NCBI RefSeq assembly: GCF_039537705.1
Contig: NZ_BAABBA010000016.1
Coordinates: forward strand, 1-64,000
DNA: 64,000 nt
Direction: 5' to 3'
Source of the DNA: Georgenia daeguensis
GTDB lineage: Bacteria; Actinomycetota; Actinomycetes; Actinomycetales; Actinomycetaceae
The notes beneath the pieces are model-generated. The model ran no database searches. It saw only the letters and a list, made by a program, of their open reading frames with translations, and was not told the DNA's origin. Below are positions 33,727 through 41,138 of the stretch, piece after piece. A program made the position numbers and the translations under genes. Every line of letters begins with the position of its first letter. Position 1 is the first letter of the stretch.

Positions 33727-34143
33727 ATGGGCAGCATCGTCTACTTCTCCTCCGCCACGAACAACACCCACCGGTTCGTGGAGAAGCTCGGCCTGCCCGC
33801 TGACCGCATCCCGCTGCGGGCGACCGACCCGCCGCTGCGTGCGGAGGAGGAGTACGTGCTCCTCGTCCCCACCTACGGCGGCGGGAACGGCCGCGGAGCG
33901 GTGCCCAAGCAGGTCATCCGGTTCCTCAACGACGAGCACAACCGTTCACTCATCCGGGGCGTCATCGCCGCCGGCAACCTCAACTTCGGTGCGGCCTACT
34001 GCATTGCCGGCGACATCGTCGCCGCGAAGTGCAAGGTGCCGTACCTGTACCGATTCGAACTACTGGGAACGACCGAGGACGTCACGCGCGTCCGCGAGGG
34101 ATTGGGGCAGTTTTGGCAGCAACGCTCACAGATACCGGCGTAG
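33727..34143 (+). CDS. nrdI: NrdI flavodoxin-like protein
   Basis: 138-aa FMN protein that delivers oxidant for assembly of the manganese-tyrosyl cofactor of NrdF. It begins GSIVYFSSATNNTHRFVEKL, the usual FMN-phosphate loop region, and contains 'LVPTYGGGNGRGAVPKQV'. The end overlaps the likely nrdE start by 31 bases. About 105 bases separate it from nrdH. Confidence 0.96.
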   Translation: MGSIVYFSSATNNTHRFVEKLGLPADRIPLRATDPPLRAEEEYVLLVPTYGGGNGRGAVPKQVIRFLNDEHNRSLIRGVIAAGNLNFGAAYCIAGDIVAAKCKVPYLYRFELLGTTEDVTRVREGLGQFWQQRSQIPA

Positions 34144-36269
34144 AGGTCGCCAGCGCGCCGGAGCTCGACTACCACGCGCTGAACGCGATGCTCAACCTGT
34201 ACGACGCGGACGGCAAGATCCAGTTCGACGCCGACCGTGAGGCGGCGCGTCAGTACTTCCTCCAGCACGTCAACCAGAACACCGTCTTCTTCCACACCCT
34301 CAAGGAGAAGCTCGACTACCTGGTCGAGGAGGGCTACTACGAGGGCGAGGTGCTCGCCAAGTACTCCTTCGAGTTCCTCACGAAGCTCTGGGACCTCGCG
34401 TGGTCGAAGAAGTTCCGGTTCGACACCTTCCTCGGCGCGTTCAAGTACTACACGTCGTACACGCTCAAGACCTTCGACGGTAAGCGCTACCTCGAGCGGT
34501 TCGAGGACCGCGTGGTCATGGTCTCCCTCGCCCTGGCCGACGGCGACGAGACGCTGGCGACGAACATGGTCGAGGAGATCCTCGCCGGCCGCTTCCAGCC
34601 CGCGACCCCCACGTTCCTCAACGCCGGCAAGGCGCAGCGCGGCGAGCTCGTCAGCTGCTTCCTGCTGCGCGTCGAGGACAACATGGAGTCGATCGCCCGC
34701 GGCATCAACTCCGCGCTCCAGCTCTCCAAGCGTGGCGGGGGCGTGGCGCTGTCCCTGACGAACATCCGCGAGGCCGGCGCCCCGATCAAGAAGATCCAGA
34801 ACCAGTCCTCGGGCGTCATCCCCGTGATGAAGCTCCTCGAGGACTCCTTCTCCTACGCCAACCAGCTCGGGGCCCGCCAGGGCGCCGGTGCGGTGTACCT
34901 CAACGCCCACCACCCCGACATCATGAAGTTCCTCGACACCAAGCGGGAGAACGCGGACGAGAAGATCCGCATCAAGACCCTCTCCCTCGGCGTGGTGATC
35001 CCGGACATCACCTTCGAGCTCGCCAAGAAGAACGAGGACATGTACCTGTTCTCGCCCTACGACGTCGAGCGCGTCTACGGGGTGCCGTTCTCCGAGGTGA
35101 ACGTCTCGGAGAAGTACCACGAGATGGTCGACGACGGCCGGATCAAGAAGACCAAGCTCAACGCGCGCGACTTCTTCCAGACCCTCGCCGAGCTGCAGTT
35201 CGAGTCGGGCTACCCCTACATCGTGTTCGAGGACACGGTGAACCGGGCCAACCCGATCAAGGGCAAGATCACCATGTCGAACCTGTGCTCGGAGATCCTC
35301 CAGGTCTCCACTCCCTCGACGTTCAACGAGGACCTCAGCTACGCCCAGGTCGGCAAGGACATCTCCTGCAACCTCGGCTCGCTGAACATCGCCAAGGCCA
35401 TGGACTCCCCGGACCTCGGGAAGACGGTCGGCACGGCGATCCGCGCGCTGACCGCCGTCGCCGACCAGACCCACATCTGGTCCGTTCCCTCGGTCGAGCA
35501 GGGCAACAACGACTCCCACGCCATCGGCCTGGGGCAGATGAACCTGCACGGGTACCTAGCGCGCGAGCGGATCTTCTACGGCTCCGAGGAGGGCCTGGAC
35601 TTCACGAACATGTACTTCTACACGGTGGCGTTCCACGCCATCGCGGAGTCCAACAAGATCGCCATCGAGAAGGGCCAGACCTTCAAGGGCTTCGAGGACT
35701 CCAAGTACGCCAGCGGCGAGTACTTCGAGAAGTACGTCAGCGGCACCTGGGAGCCGCGCACCGAGCGGGTGCGTCAGCTCTTCGCCGACGCCGGCGTGCA
35801 CATCCCCACGCAGGAGGACTGGCGCGCGCTGGCCGAGTCGGTGAAGCAGCACGGCATCTACAACCAGAACCTCCAGGCCGTCCCGCCGACCGGCTCGATC
35901 TCCTACATCAACAACTCCACGTCCTCCATCCACCCGATCGTGTCCAAGGTGGAGATCCGCAAGGAGGGCAAGATCGGGCGGGTGTACTACCCGGCGCCGT
36001 ACATGACGAACGACAACGTCGAGTACTACGAGGACGCCTACGAGATCGGCCCCGAGAAGATCATCGACACCTACGCCGAGGCCACGCAGCACGTGGACCA
36101 AGGCCTGTCGCTGACGCTGTTCTTCAAGGACACCGCCACCACCCGTGACGTGAACAGGGCCCAGATCTACGCCTGGCGCAAGGGCATCAAGACGCTCTAC
36201 TACATCCGCGTCCGCCAGCTCGCCCTCGAGGGGACCGAGGTCGAGGGCTGCGTCAGCTGCATGCTCTGA
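34113..36269 (+). CDS. nrdE: Class Ib ribonucleotide reductase large subunit NrdE
   Basis: 718-aa catalytic subunit reducing NDPs to dNDPs. Catalytic cysteines are visible: Cys182 (SCFLL), the thiyl-radical Cys392 (NLCSEI), the partner Cys in DISCNLGSLN, and the C-terminal relay CVSC. 'NALNAMLNLYDADGKIQFD'-type sequence near the start is typical. I place the start at TTG 34113, inside nrdI, since it gives the normal N-terminus; no ATG is available in a suitable place. GGGGCAG precedes it. Confidence 0.96.
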   Translation: MAATLTDTGVEVASAPELDYHALNAMLNLYDADGKIQFDADREAARQYFLQHVNQNTVFFHTLKEKLDYLVEEGYYEGEVLAKYSFEFLTKLWDLAWSKKFRFDTFLGAFKYYTSYTLKTFDGKRYLERFEDRVVMVSLALADGDETLATNMVEEILAGRFQPATPTFLNAGKAQRGELVSCFLLRVEDNMESIARGINSALQLSKRGGGVALSLTNIREAGAPIKKIQNQSSGVIPVMKLLEDSFSYANQLGARQGAGAVYLNAHHPDIMKFLDTKRENADEKIRIKTLSLGVVIPDITFELAKKNEDMYLFSPYDVERVYGVPFSEVNVSEKYHEMVDDGRIKKTKLNARDFFQTLAELQFESGYPYIVFEDTVNRANPIKGKITMSNLCSEILQVSTPSTFNEDLSYAQVGKDISCNLGSLNIAKAMDSPDLGKTVGTAIRALTAVADQTHIWSVPSVEQGNNDSHAIGLGQMNLHGYLARERIFYGSEEGLDFTNMYFYTVAFHAIAESNKIAIEKGQTFKGFEDSKYASGEYFEKYVSGTWEPRTERVRQLFADAGVHIPTQEDWRALAESVKQHGIYNQNLQAVPPTGSISYINNSTSSIHPIVSKVEIRKEGKIGRVYYPAPYMTNDNVEYYEDAYEIGPEKIIDTYAEATQHVDQGLSLTLFFKDTATTRDVNRAQIYAWRKGIKTLYYIRVRQLALEGTEVEGCVSCML

Positions 36270-36408
36270 CACTCCCGCCGGCCGACGGCGGACGCCATGC
36301 TCCGCCGTCGGCCCCCGGTGGGAGGATCCCACCCGGGCGGTCCACCCCCGCCCCGCACAGCACACCCCGGCCCCGGTGCCGGCAGACGAAACAGGAGAGG
36401 CACGCACC

Positions 36409-37383
36409 GTGTCGGAGAAGCTGAAGCTGGTCAGCAGCGTCCAGGCCATCAACTGGAACCGCGTCCAGGACGACAAGGACGTCGAGGTCTGGGACCGCCT
36501 GACCTCCAACTTCTGGCTGCCCGAGAAGGTGCCGCTGTCCAACGACATCCAGTCGTGGGCGACGCTGACCGAGTCCGAGAAGCTCATGACCACGCGCGTC
36601 TTCACCGGGCTCACGCTCCTGGACACCATCCAGGGAACCGTCGGCGCCGTCTCGCTCATCCCGGACGCCGTGACCCCGCACGAGGAGGCCGTCTACACGA
36701 ACATCGCGTTCATGGAGTCGGTCCACGCGAAGAGCTACTCCTCGATCTTCTCCACGCTGATCTCCTCCAAGGAGATCGACGAGGCCTTCCGCTGGTCGGA
36801 GGAGAACGAGAACCTCCAGCGCAAGGCCCAGATCGTCATGGACTACTACCGCGGCGACGACCCGGAGAAGCGCAAGGTCGCCTCGACCATGCTCGAGTCG
36901 TTCCTCTTCTACTCCGGCTTCTACGCGCCGATGTACTGGTCCAGCCACGCCAAGCTGACCAACACCGCGGACCTGATCCGCCTGATCATCCGCGACGAGG
37001 CCGTCCACGGCTACTACATCGGCTACAAGTTCCAACGGGCCCTGGAGAAGGCGTCCGCCGAGCGCCGCCAGGAGCTCAAGGACTACACGTTCGAGCTGCT
37101 CTTCGAGCTGTACGAGAACGAGGAGCAGTACACCGAGGACCTGTACGACCCGCTGGGGCTGACGGAGGACGTCAAGGCGTTCCTGCGGTACAACGCGAAC
37201 AAGGCCCTGAACAACCTCGGCTACGAGGGCCTGTTCCCCAAGGACCAGACGAACGTCAGCCCGGCGATCCTCTCCGCGCTGAGCCCCAACGCGGACGAGA
37301 ACCACGACTTCTTCTCCGGCTCCGGCTCCAGCTACGTCATGGGCAAGGCCGTGAACACCGAGGACGAGGACTGGGACTTCTGA
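36409..37383 (+). CDS. nrdF: Class Ib ribonucleotide reductase small subunit NrdF
   Basis: 324-aa radical-generating subunit. Metal-ligand motifs are seen in 'AFMESVHAKSYS' and 'RDEAVHGYYIGYK', and the radical Tyr lies in the FLFYSGFYAP segment. The C-terminus, EDEDWDF, is the usual peptide that docks on NrdE. GTG start at 36409, with AGGAGAGG upstream. 139 bases separate it from nrdE. The frame extends a little further upstream but without a ribosome-binding site. Confidence 0.97.
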   Translation: MSEKLKLVSSVQAINWNRVQDDKDVEVWDRLTSNFWLPEKVPLSNDIQSWATLTESEKLMTTRVFTGLTLLDTIQGTVGAVSLIPDAVTPHEEAVYTNIAFMESVHAKSYSSIFSTLISSKEIDEAFRWSEENENLQRKAQIVMDYYRGDDPEKRKVASTMLESFLFYSGFYAPMYWSSHAKLTNTADLIRLIIRDEAVHGYYIGYKFQRALEKASAERRQELKDYTFELLFELYENEEQYTEDLYDPLGLTEDVKAFLRYNANKALNNLGYEGLFPKDQTNVSPAILSALSPNADENHDFFSGSGSSYVMGKAVNTEDEDWDF

Positions 37384-37401
37384 GGTCGTCGTGCCGAGCA
37401 A

Positions 37402-37474
37402 GGCCCTGACTGGCACTCTGCAGACTTCGCGGCGACTCTGCGGCGAGAGTCGGTGCGTGGTGCCGGTCAGGGCC
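37402..37474. repeat. Nested inverted repeat 1 downstream of nrdF
   Basis: Outer arms GGCCCTGACTGGCAC (37402-37416) and GTGCCGGTCAGGGCC (37460-37474) pair over 15 bp with one G-T. Inside, CGACTCT (37433-37439) and AGAGTCG (37446-37452) form a second hairpin. It could be the nrd terminator, a structured RNA or a mobile-element remnant. Confidence 0.75.
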
Positions 37475-37639
37475 GCCTTGTCGAAACGGATCGCCCGGGT
37501 CGCCTGAGGCGGCGTAGCCCACGAGCCGGTCCAGGTGGTCACGTCCGTGGCGGCTGTCCCCGCGGATCCCCGAAGGTGCAGAGGCCAGGCGGCCTCGAAC
37601 GTGGCTGTGGAGTCTCGTCGTCGGCTCGCGGGTGGGCGC

Positions 37640-37724
37640 GTGGTGCCGCCGACGGGTCGTCAACTACCTCCAGGGTCCCGTTTCCGGCACGTGGTGCCGG
37701 ATCTTCCCTGGTCGGCGGCACCAC
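37640..37724. repeat. Nested inverted repeat 2 upstream of the MarR gene end
   Basis: Outer arms GTGGTGCCGCCGAC (37640-37653) and GTCGGCGGCACCAC (37711-37724) pair perfectly over 14 bp. Inside, CCGGCAC-GTG-GTGCCGG (37684-37700) forms a perfect 7-bp hairpin. The sequence GTGGTGCCG recurs in both nested repeats. Confidence 0.8.
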
Positions 37725-37776
37725 CACCCGTCTGGAGTGCCCGCCGGGTCGTCGCACGGGCCTGTGAGGGGAGGAG

Positions 37777-38307
37777 TCAGCGCTTGGCCGCCACCCCGTG
37801 GTGGCGTGGACCGAGCAGCTCGTCTGCGACCTCGCAGGGGTCCTGGCGGGTGTCGATGTCGCGGACGTCGCAGGCGACCCGGCGCACGAGGGTGCACAGG
37901 GTCTCGCGCTCGTCCGGGCCGAGCGGGGCGAGAACAGCGTCCTGGGCGTCCTGGACGCGCCGCTCGAGCTCGGCCAACGTCCGGGTACCGGCGTCGGTGG
38001 CCACGATCTTGCGCTGCCGCCGGTCGGCCGGGTTGGGCCGGCGCTCGACCAGGCCCGCCTCGACGAGGTCGTCGATGAGGTAGGTCATCACGGACCGGTC
38101 GATGCCGAGATGGGCGGCCAGGGCGAGCTGGCTGGGCTGGTCGCCGTGGACCACGGTGCTGATGATCTGGTAGCCGCGGTGGCCGTGCGGGAGGTCTGCG
38201 AGAACCCCACTCATGGCGTCCTGGTAGGCGCGGAGAAGAACGCCTAGGGACCAGCCGAAGTCCTCGGCGTGGCCGCCGGGTCCACGGTCCTGGCGCTGAG
38301 TGCTCAC
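37777..38307 (-). CDS. MarR-family transcriptional regulator
   Basis: 176-aa winged-helix regulator. The winged helix spans about residues 45-115: 'SQLALAAHLGIDRSVMTYLIDDLVEAGLVERRPNPADRRQRKIVATDAG', with the wing DRRQRK. It is divergent from the LLM oxidoreductase gene, and two operator-like sites lie between them, so it very probably controls that cassette and itself. The frame is open far upstream; the GTG at 38307 gives the right N-terminus. Confidence 0.93.
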   Translation of the reverse strand: MSTQRQDRGPGGHAEDFGWSLGVLLRAYQDAMSGVLADLPHGHRGYQIISTVVHGDQPSQLALAAHLGIDRSVMTYLIDDLVEAGLVERRPNPADRRQRKIVATDAGTRTLAELERRVQDAQDAVLAPLGPDERETLCTLVRRVACDVRDIDTRQDPCEVADELLGPRHHGVAAKR

Positions 38308-38334
38308 CGACGGAATGTTATCCCGCGTTGAGTG

Positions 38335-38376
38335 GTTGCACAACACGTCGGCTGCGCATATCGTCTGTTCCGCAAC
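38335..38376 (+). promoter_or_regulatory. Promoter of LLM cassette with two MarR-type operator candidates
   Basis: -35 TTGCAC (38336-38341) and -10 TATCGT (38359-38364) are 17 bases apart. GTTGCACAAC (38335-38344) covers the -35, and a related GTTCCGCAAC (38367-38376) lies 32 bp downstream at the expected start site. Both have GTT/AAC arms like MarR sites and lie just upstream of the divergent marR start. Confidence 0.6.
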
Positions 38377-38427
38377 ACATCTGGGGTGCGGAGGTTCCGT
38401 CGCCGGCAGAGTGGAAGGACCAGGGAC

Positions 38428-39483
38428 GTGGAGCTCGGGATCTACAGCTTCGGCGATGTCCAGCGCGACCCGGCGACGGGGCGGCTCGGCAGCACCGCCG
38501 ACGCGCAGCGCAACCTGCTCGAGGCGATCCGGGTGGCCGACCAGGTCGGCCTGGACTACTTCGGGATCGGTGAGCATCACACCCGACAGATGCCGGCGTC
38601 GGCGGCCGCCACGGTGCTGGCCGGCGCCGCGACGATCACGGACAACATCCGTCTGGGCTCGTCGGTGACCGTGCTGAGCACCGACGACCCGGTGCGTGTG
38701 TTCCAGCAGTTCGCGACCCTGGACGCGATCTCGGGCGGGCGGGCGGAGATCACCGCGGGCCGCGGCTCCTCGATCGAGTCCTTCCCGCTCTTCGGCTACG
38801 CCCTCGAGGACTACGACGCCCTGTACGAGGAGAAGCTGGCCCTGCTGATGCAGCTCAACGACCTGGGGGAGGACGAGCCCATCAGCTGGCGGGGCCGCTT
38901 CCGCGCCCCGCTGACCGACGCGGTCGTGGTGCCCCGGCCCGACGCCGGCAGGCTGCCCCTGTGGCGGGCCACCGGCGGCAGCCCGTCCTCCTCGATGCGC
39001 GCGGGCCAGCAGGGCCTGCCGCTCGCCTACGGCATCATCGGCGGCCAGCCGGCCCGCTTCGCCGGACTGGCGGACCTGTACCGCACCGCCGCCCGGCGCG
39101 CCGGGCACCCCGAGGAGCGCATCAAGGTCGCCGTCGCGAACCTCGGTTTCGTCCACGAGGACGGCCAGCGCGCGAGGGACCTGTGGTTCACCCACTGGGG
39201 CAACATGATGGCCGCCCTCGCCCCGACCCGAGGGTGGCGTGGCCCCGACCGTCGTGTCTACGACCGCGACACCGCCCCGGACGGCGCCTTCTTCGTGGGC
39301 AACGCTGAGGAGGTCGCGGCCCGCATCGTGGCGCTGCACCGGGATCTGGGTCATGTGCGCCAGATCTTCCAGATCGACATCGGGCATCTGCCCCAGGCCG
39401 ACTTCCTGCGCTCCGTCGAGCTGCTCGGCACCGAGGTCAAGCCGCTGGTCGACGCCGAGCTCGGCACCAAGGTGCCGGCATGA
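38428..39483 (+). CDS. LLM-class flavin-dependent oxidoreductase (FMN type)
   Basis: 351-aa luciferase-like monooxygenase-fold enzyme. It begins 'ELGIYSFGDVQRDPATG' and contains 'YFGIGEHHTRQMPASAAATVLAGAA' and 'NIRLGSSVTVLSTDDPVRVFQQFATLDAISGGRAEI', the signature of the group with known FMN-dependent members in actinobacteria. GTG start with GGAAGGA about 8 bases ahead. First gene of the cassette behind the MarR-type promoter; its stop overlaps the next start (ATGA). The substrate is unknown. Confidence 0.9.
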   Translation: MELGIYSFGDVQRDPATGRLGSTADAQRNLLEAIRVADQVGLDYFGIGEHHTRQMPASAAATVLAGAATITDNIRLGSSVTVLSTDDPVRVFQQFATLDAISGGRAEITAGRGSSIESFPLFGYALEDYDALYEEKLALLMQLNDLGEDEPISWRGRFRAPLTDAVVVPRPDAGRLPLWRATGGSPSSSMRAGQQGLPLAYGIIGGQPARFAGLADLYRTAARRAGHPEERIKVAVANLGFVHEDGQRARDLWFTHWGNMMAALAPTRGWRGPDRRVYDRDTAPDGAFFVGNAEEVAARIVALHRDLGHVRQIFQIDIGHLPQADFLRSVELLGTEVKPLVDAELGTKVPA

Positions 39484-40130
39484 GCCCCGCCCTCGGGATC
39501 CTGGGCGCCGGCCGGGTAGGGACGGCGATCGCCCGCCAGGCGCTGCGGACCGGGCACGACGTGGCGATCGCCGCGTCGGGCGACCCGGCCGACATCGACC
39601 TGATCGTGGAGGTGATGGCGCCCGGCGCGAGAGCCGTCACCGCGGCCGAGGCTGCCCGGACGGGCGACCTGGTGGTGCTGGCCGTGCCGCTGCGCAGGTA
39701 CGCCACCCTTGACCCGGACATGCTCGCCGGCCGCGTCGTCGTCGATGCGATGAACTACTGGGCCGAGACCGACGGGCACATCCCCGCTCTCGGGGTCGCT
39801 CGATCCTCCTCGGAGATGGTCGCCGACCACCTGCCCGGCGCCCGGCTGGTCAAGACGCTGAACCACATCGGCTACCACGAGCTCGAGACCGACCACGCCC
39901 CCGCCGGCACACCGGACCGCCGCGCCCTGGCGGTGGCCGGGGACGACGGCGCCGCCCGCGCCGGCGTCCTGGAGCTGATCGAGCGCCTCGGCTTCGACGC
40001 CGTCGACGCCGGGCCGCTGGCGGCCGGGGTCGCCCTCGAGCCCGGGACCGAGATCTTCACCGGACGGCACGACCGGCGCGCCCTCGAGCGGCTGCTCGAA
40101 CGCGCCGACGCCGCCCAGCCGACCCGCTGA
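39480..40130 (+). CDS. F420:NADP oxidoreductase-like (NPD-type) protein
   Basis: 216-aa Rossmann-fold protein. The dinucleotide-binding motif GILGAGRVGTAIARQAL is at residues 6-22. 'VVLAVPLRRYATL' and 'VKTLNHIGYHELE' resemble NADPH-dependent F420 reductases, which move hydride between NADPH and deazaflavin F420. Next to LLM enzymes this fits a supplier of reduced F420. A plain NADP-binding oxidoreductase cannot be excluded. Confidence 0.8.
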   Translation: MSPALGILGAGRVGTAIARQALRTGHDVAIAASGDPADIDLIVEVMAPGARAVTAAEAARTGDLVVLAVPLRRYATLDPDMLAGRVVVDAMNYWAETDGHIPALGVARSSSEMVADHLPGARLVKTLNHIGYHELETDHAPAGTPDRRALAVAGDDGAARAGVLELIERLGFDAVDAGPLAAGVALEPGTEIFTGRHDRRALERLLERADAAQPTR

Positions 40131-40165
40131 CCCGGCGCACCGAGACCTCCACGGAAGAAGGAAGC

Positions 40166-41110
40166 ATGCCCGACTACGGACACGACCTGCTGTTCGGGTC
40201 GTTCATCACCCCCACCAACGCCGCACCGGACCGGGTGATCGGCCTGGCCCAGCTCAGCGAGCAGCTCGGCCTGGACCTGGCCACCTTCCAGGACCACCCC
40301 TACCAGCCCGGCTTCCTCGACACCTGGACCCTGCTGAGCTGGGTCGCCGCCGAGACCGAACGCATCCACGTCGCCCCCAACGTCACCAACCTCCCGCTCC
40401 GTCCCCCGGCGGTGCTGGCCCGCGCGGCCGCGAGTCTGGACCTGCTCAGCGGCGGCCGGTTCGAGCTCGGCCTGGGCGCCGGCGGCTTCTGGGACGCCAT
40501 CGAGGCCATGGGCGGCCGGCGGCTCACGGCCGGCCAGGGGGTCGACGCCCTGAGCGAGGCGATCGACATCATCCGCGGCACCTGGGACACCGGGAACCGC
40601 GAGCGGTTCGTGGTCGACGGCACCCACTACCGGGTCGACGGCGCCAAGCGCGGACCGGCGCCGGCCCACGACATCGGCATCTGGATCGGCGCCTACAAGC
40701 CCCGCATGCTGCGCCTGACCGGACGCCAGGCCGACGGCTGGCTGCCGTCACTGGGCTACATCAAGAGCCTGCAGGACCTCTCCGACGCCAACGCGACCAT
40801 CGACCAGGCCGCCACCGAGGCCGGCCGCGACCCGCGCGCCGTGCGCCGCTTCCTGAACATCGGCGGCCAGTTCACCCCCGAGTCGAGCAACCGCCTCCTG
40901 GTCGGCCCGCCCGAGCAGTGGGTCCAGCAGCTCGCCGCCCTGACCCTGCAGTACGGCTTCAGCGGCTACATCCTCATGGGCGACGACCCCACCACCCTGA
41001 CGCTCTTCGCCCAGGAGGTCGCGCCCGCCCTGCGCGAGCTCGTCGCCGCCGAGCGGGCAGCGGCCCCCGCGGCTGCGACCGGGTCGAGCTTCTTCCGCGC
41101 CGGCAGCTGA
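40166..41110 (+). CDS. LLM-class oxidoreductase, F420-dependent type (first paralogue)
   Basis: 314-aa TIM-barrel enzyme. It resembles N5,N10-methylene-tetrahydromethanopterin-reductase-like F420 proteins: 'FITPTNAAPDRVIGLAQLSEQLGLDLATFQDHPYQPGFLDTWTLLSWVAAETERIHVAPNV', then 'RPPAVLARAAASLDLLSGGRFELGLGAG'. It is a close paralogue of the N-terminal half of the next protein. AGAAGGAAGC precedes the ATG. Substrate unknown. Confidence 0.9.
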   Translation: MPDYGHDLLFGSFITPTNAAPDRVIGLAQLSEQLGLDLATFQDHPYQPGFLDTWTLLSWVAAETERIHVAPNVTNLPLRPPAVLARAAASLDLLSGGRFELGLGAGGFWDAIEAMGGRRLTAGQGVDALSEAIDIIRGTWDTGNRERFVVDGTHYRVDGAKRGPAPAHDIGIWIGAYKPRMLRLTGRQADGWLPSLGYIKSLQDLSDANATIDQAATEAGRDPRAVRRFLNIGGQFTPESSNRLLVGPPEQWVQQLAALTLQYGFSGYILMGDDPTTLTLFAQEVAPALRELVAAERAAAPAAATGSSFFRAGS

Positions 41111-41138
41111 CCCCCACCGAGACAAGAGAGAGACGTTC

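Larger units (their letters stand above)
37384..37776. other. Intergenic region with nested hairpins and a possible gene remnant
   Basis: 393 bp with no intact gene. It holds two large nested inverted repeats (separate entries). The minus strand, from 37542 downward, reads TTWTGSWATPPQ..., reminiscent of the N-terminus of SGNH/GDSL hydrolases, which could be a gene remnant; similarity is too short to be sure. Confidence 0.6.
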
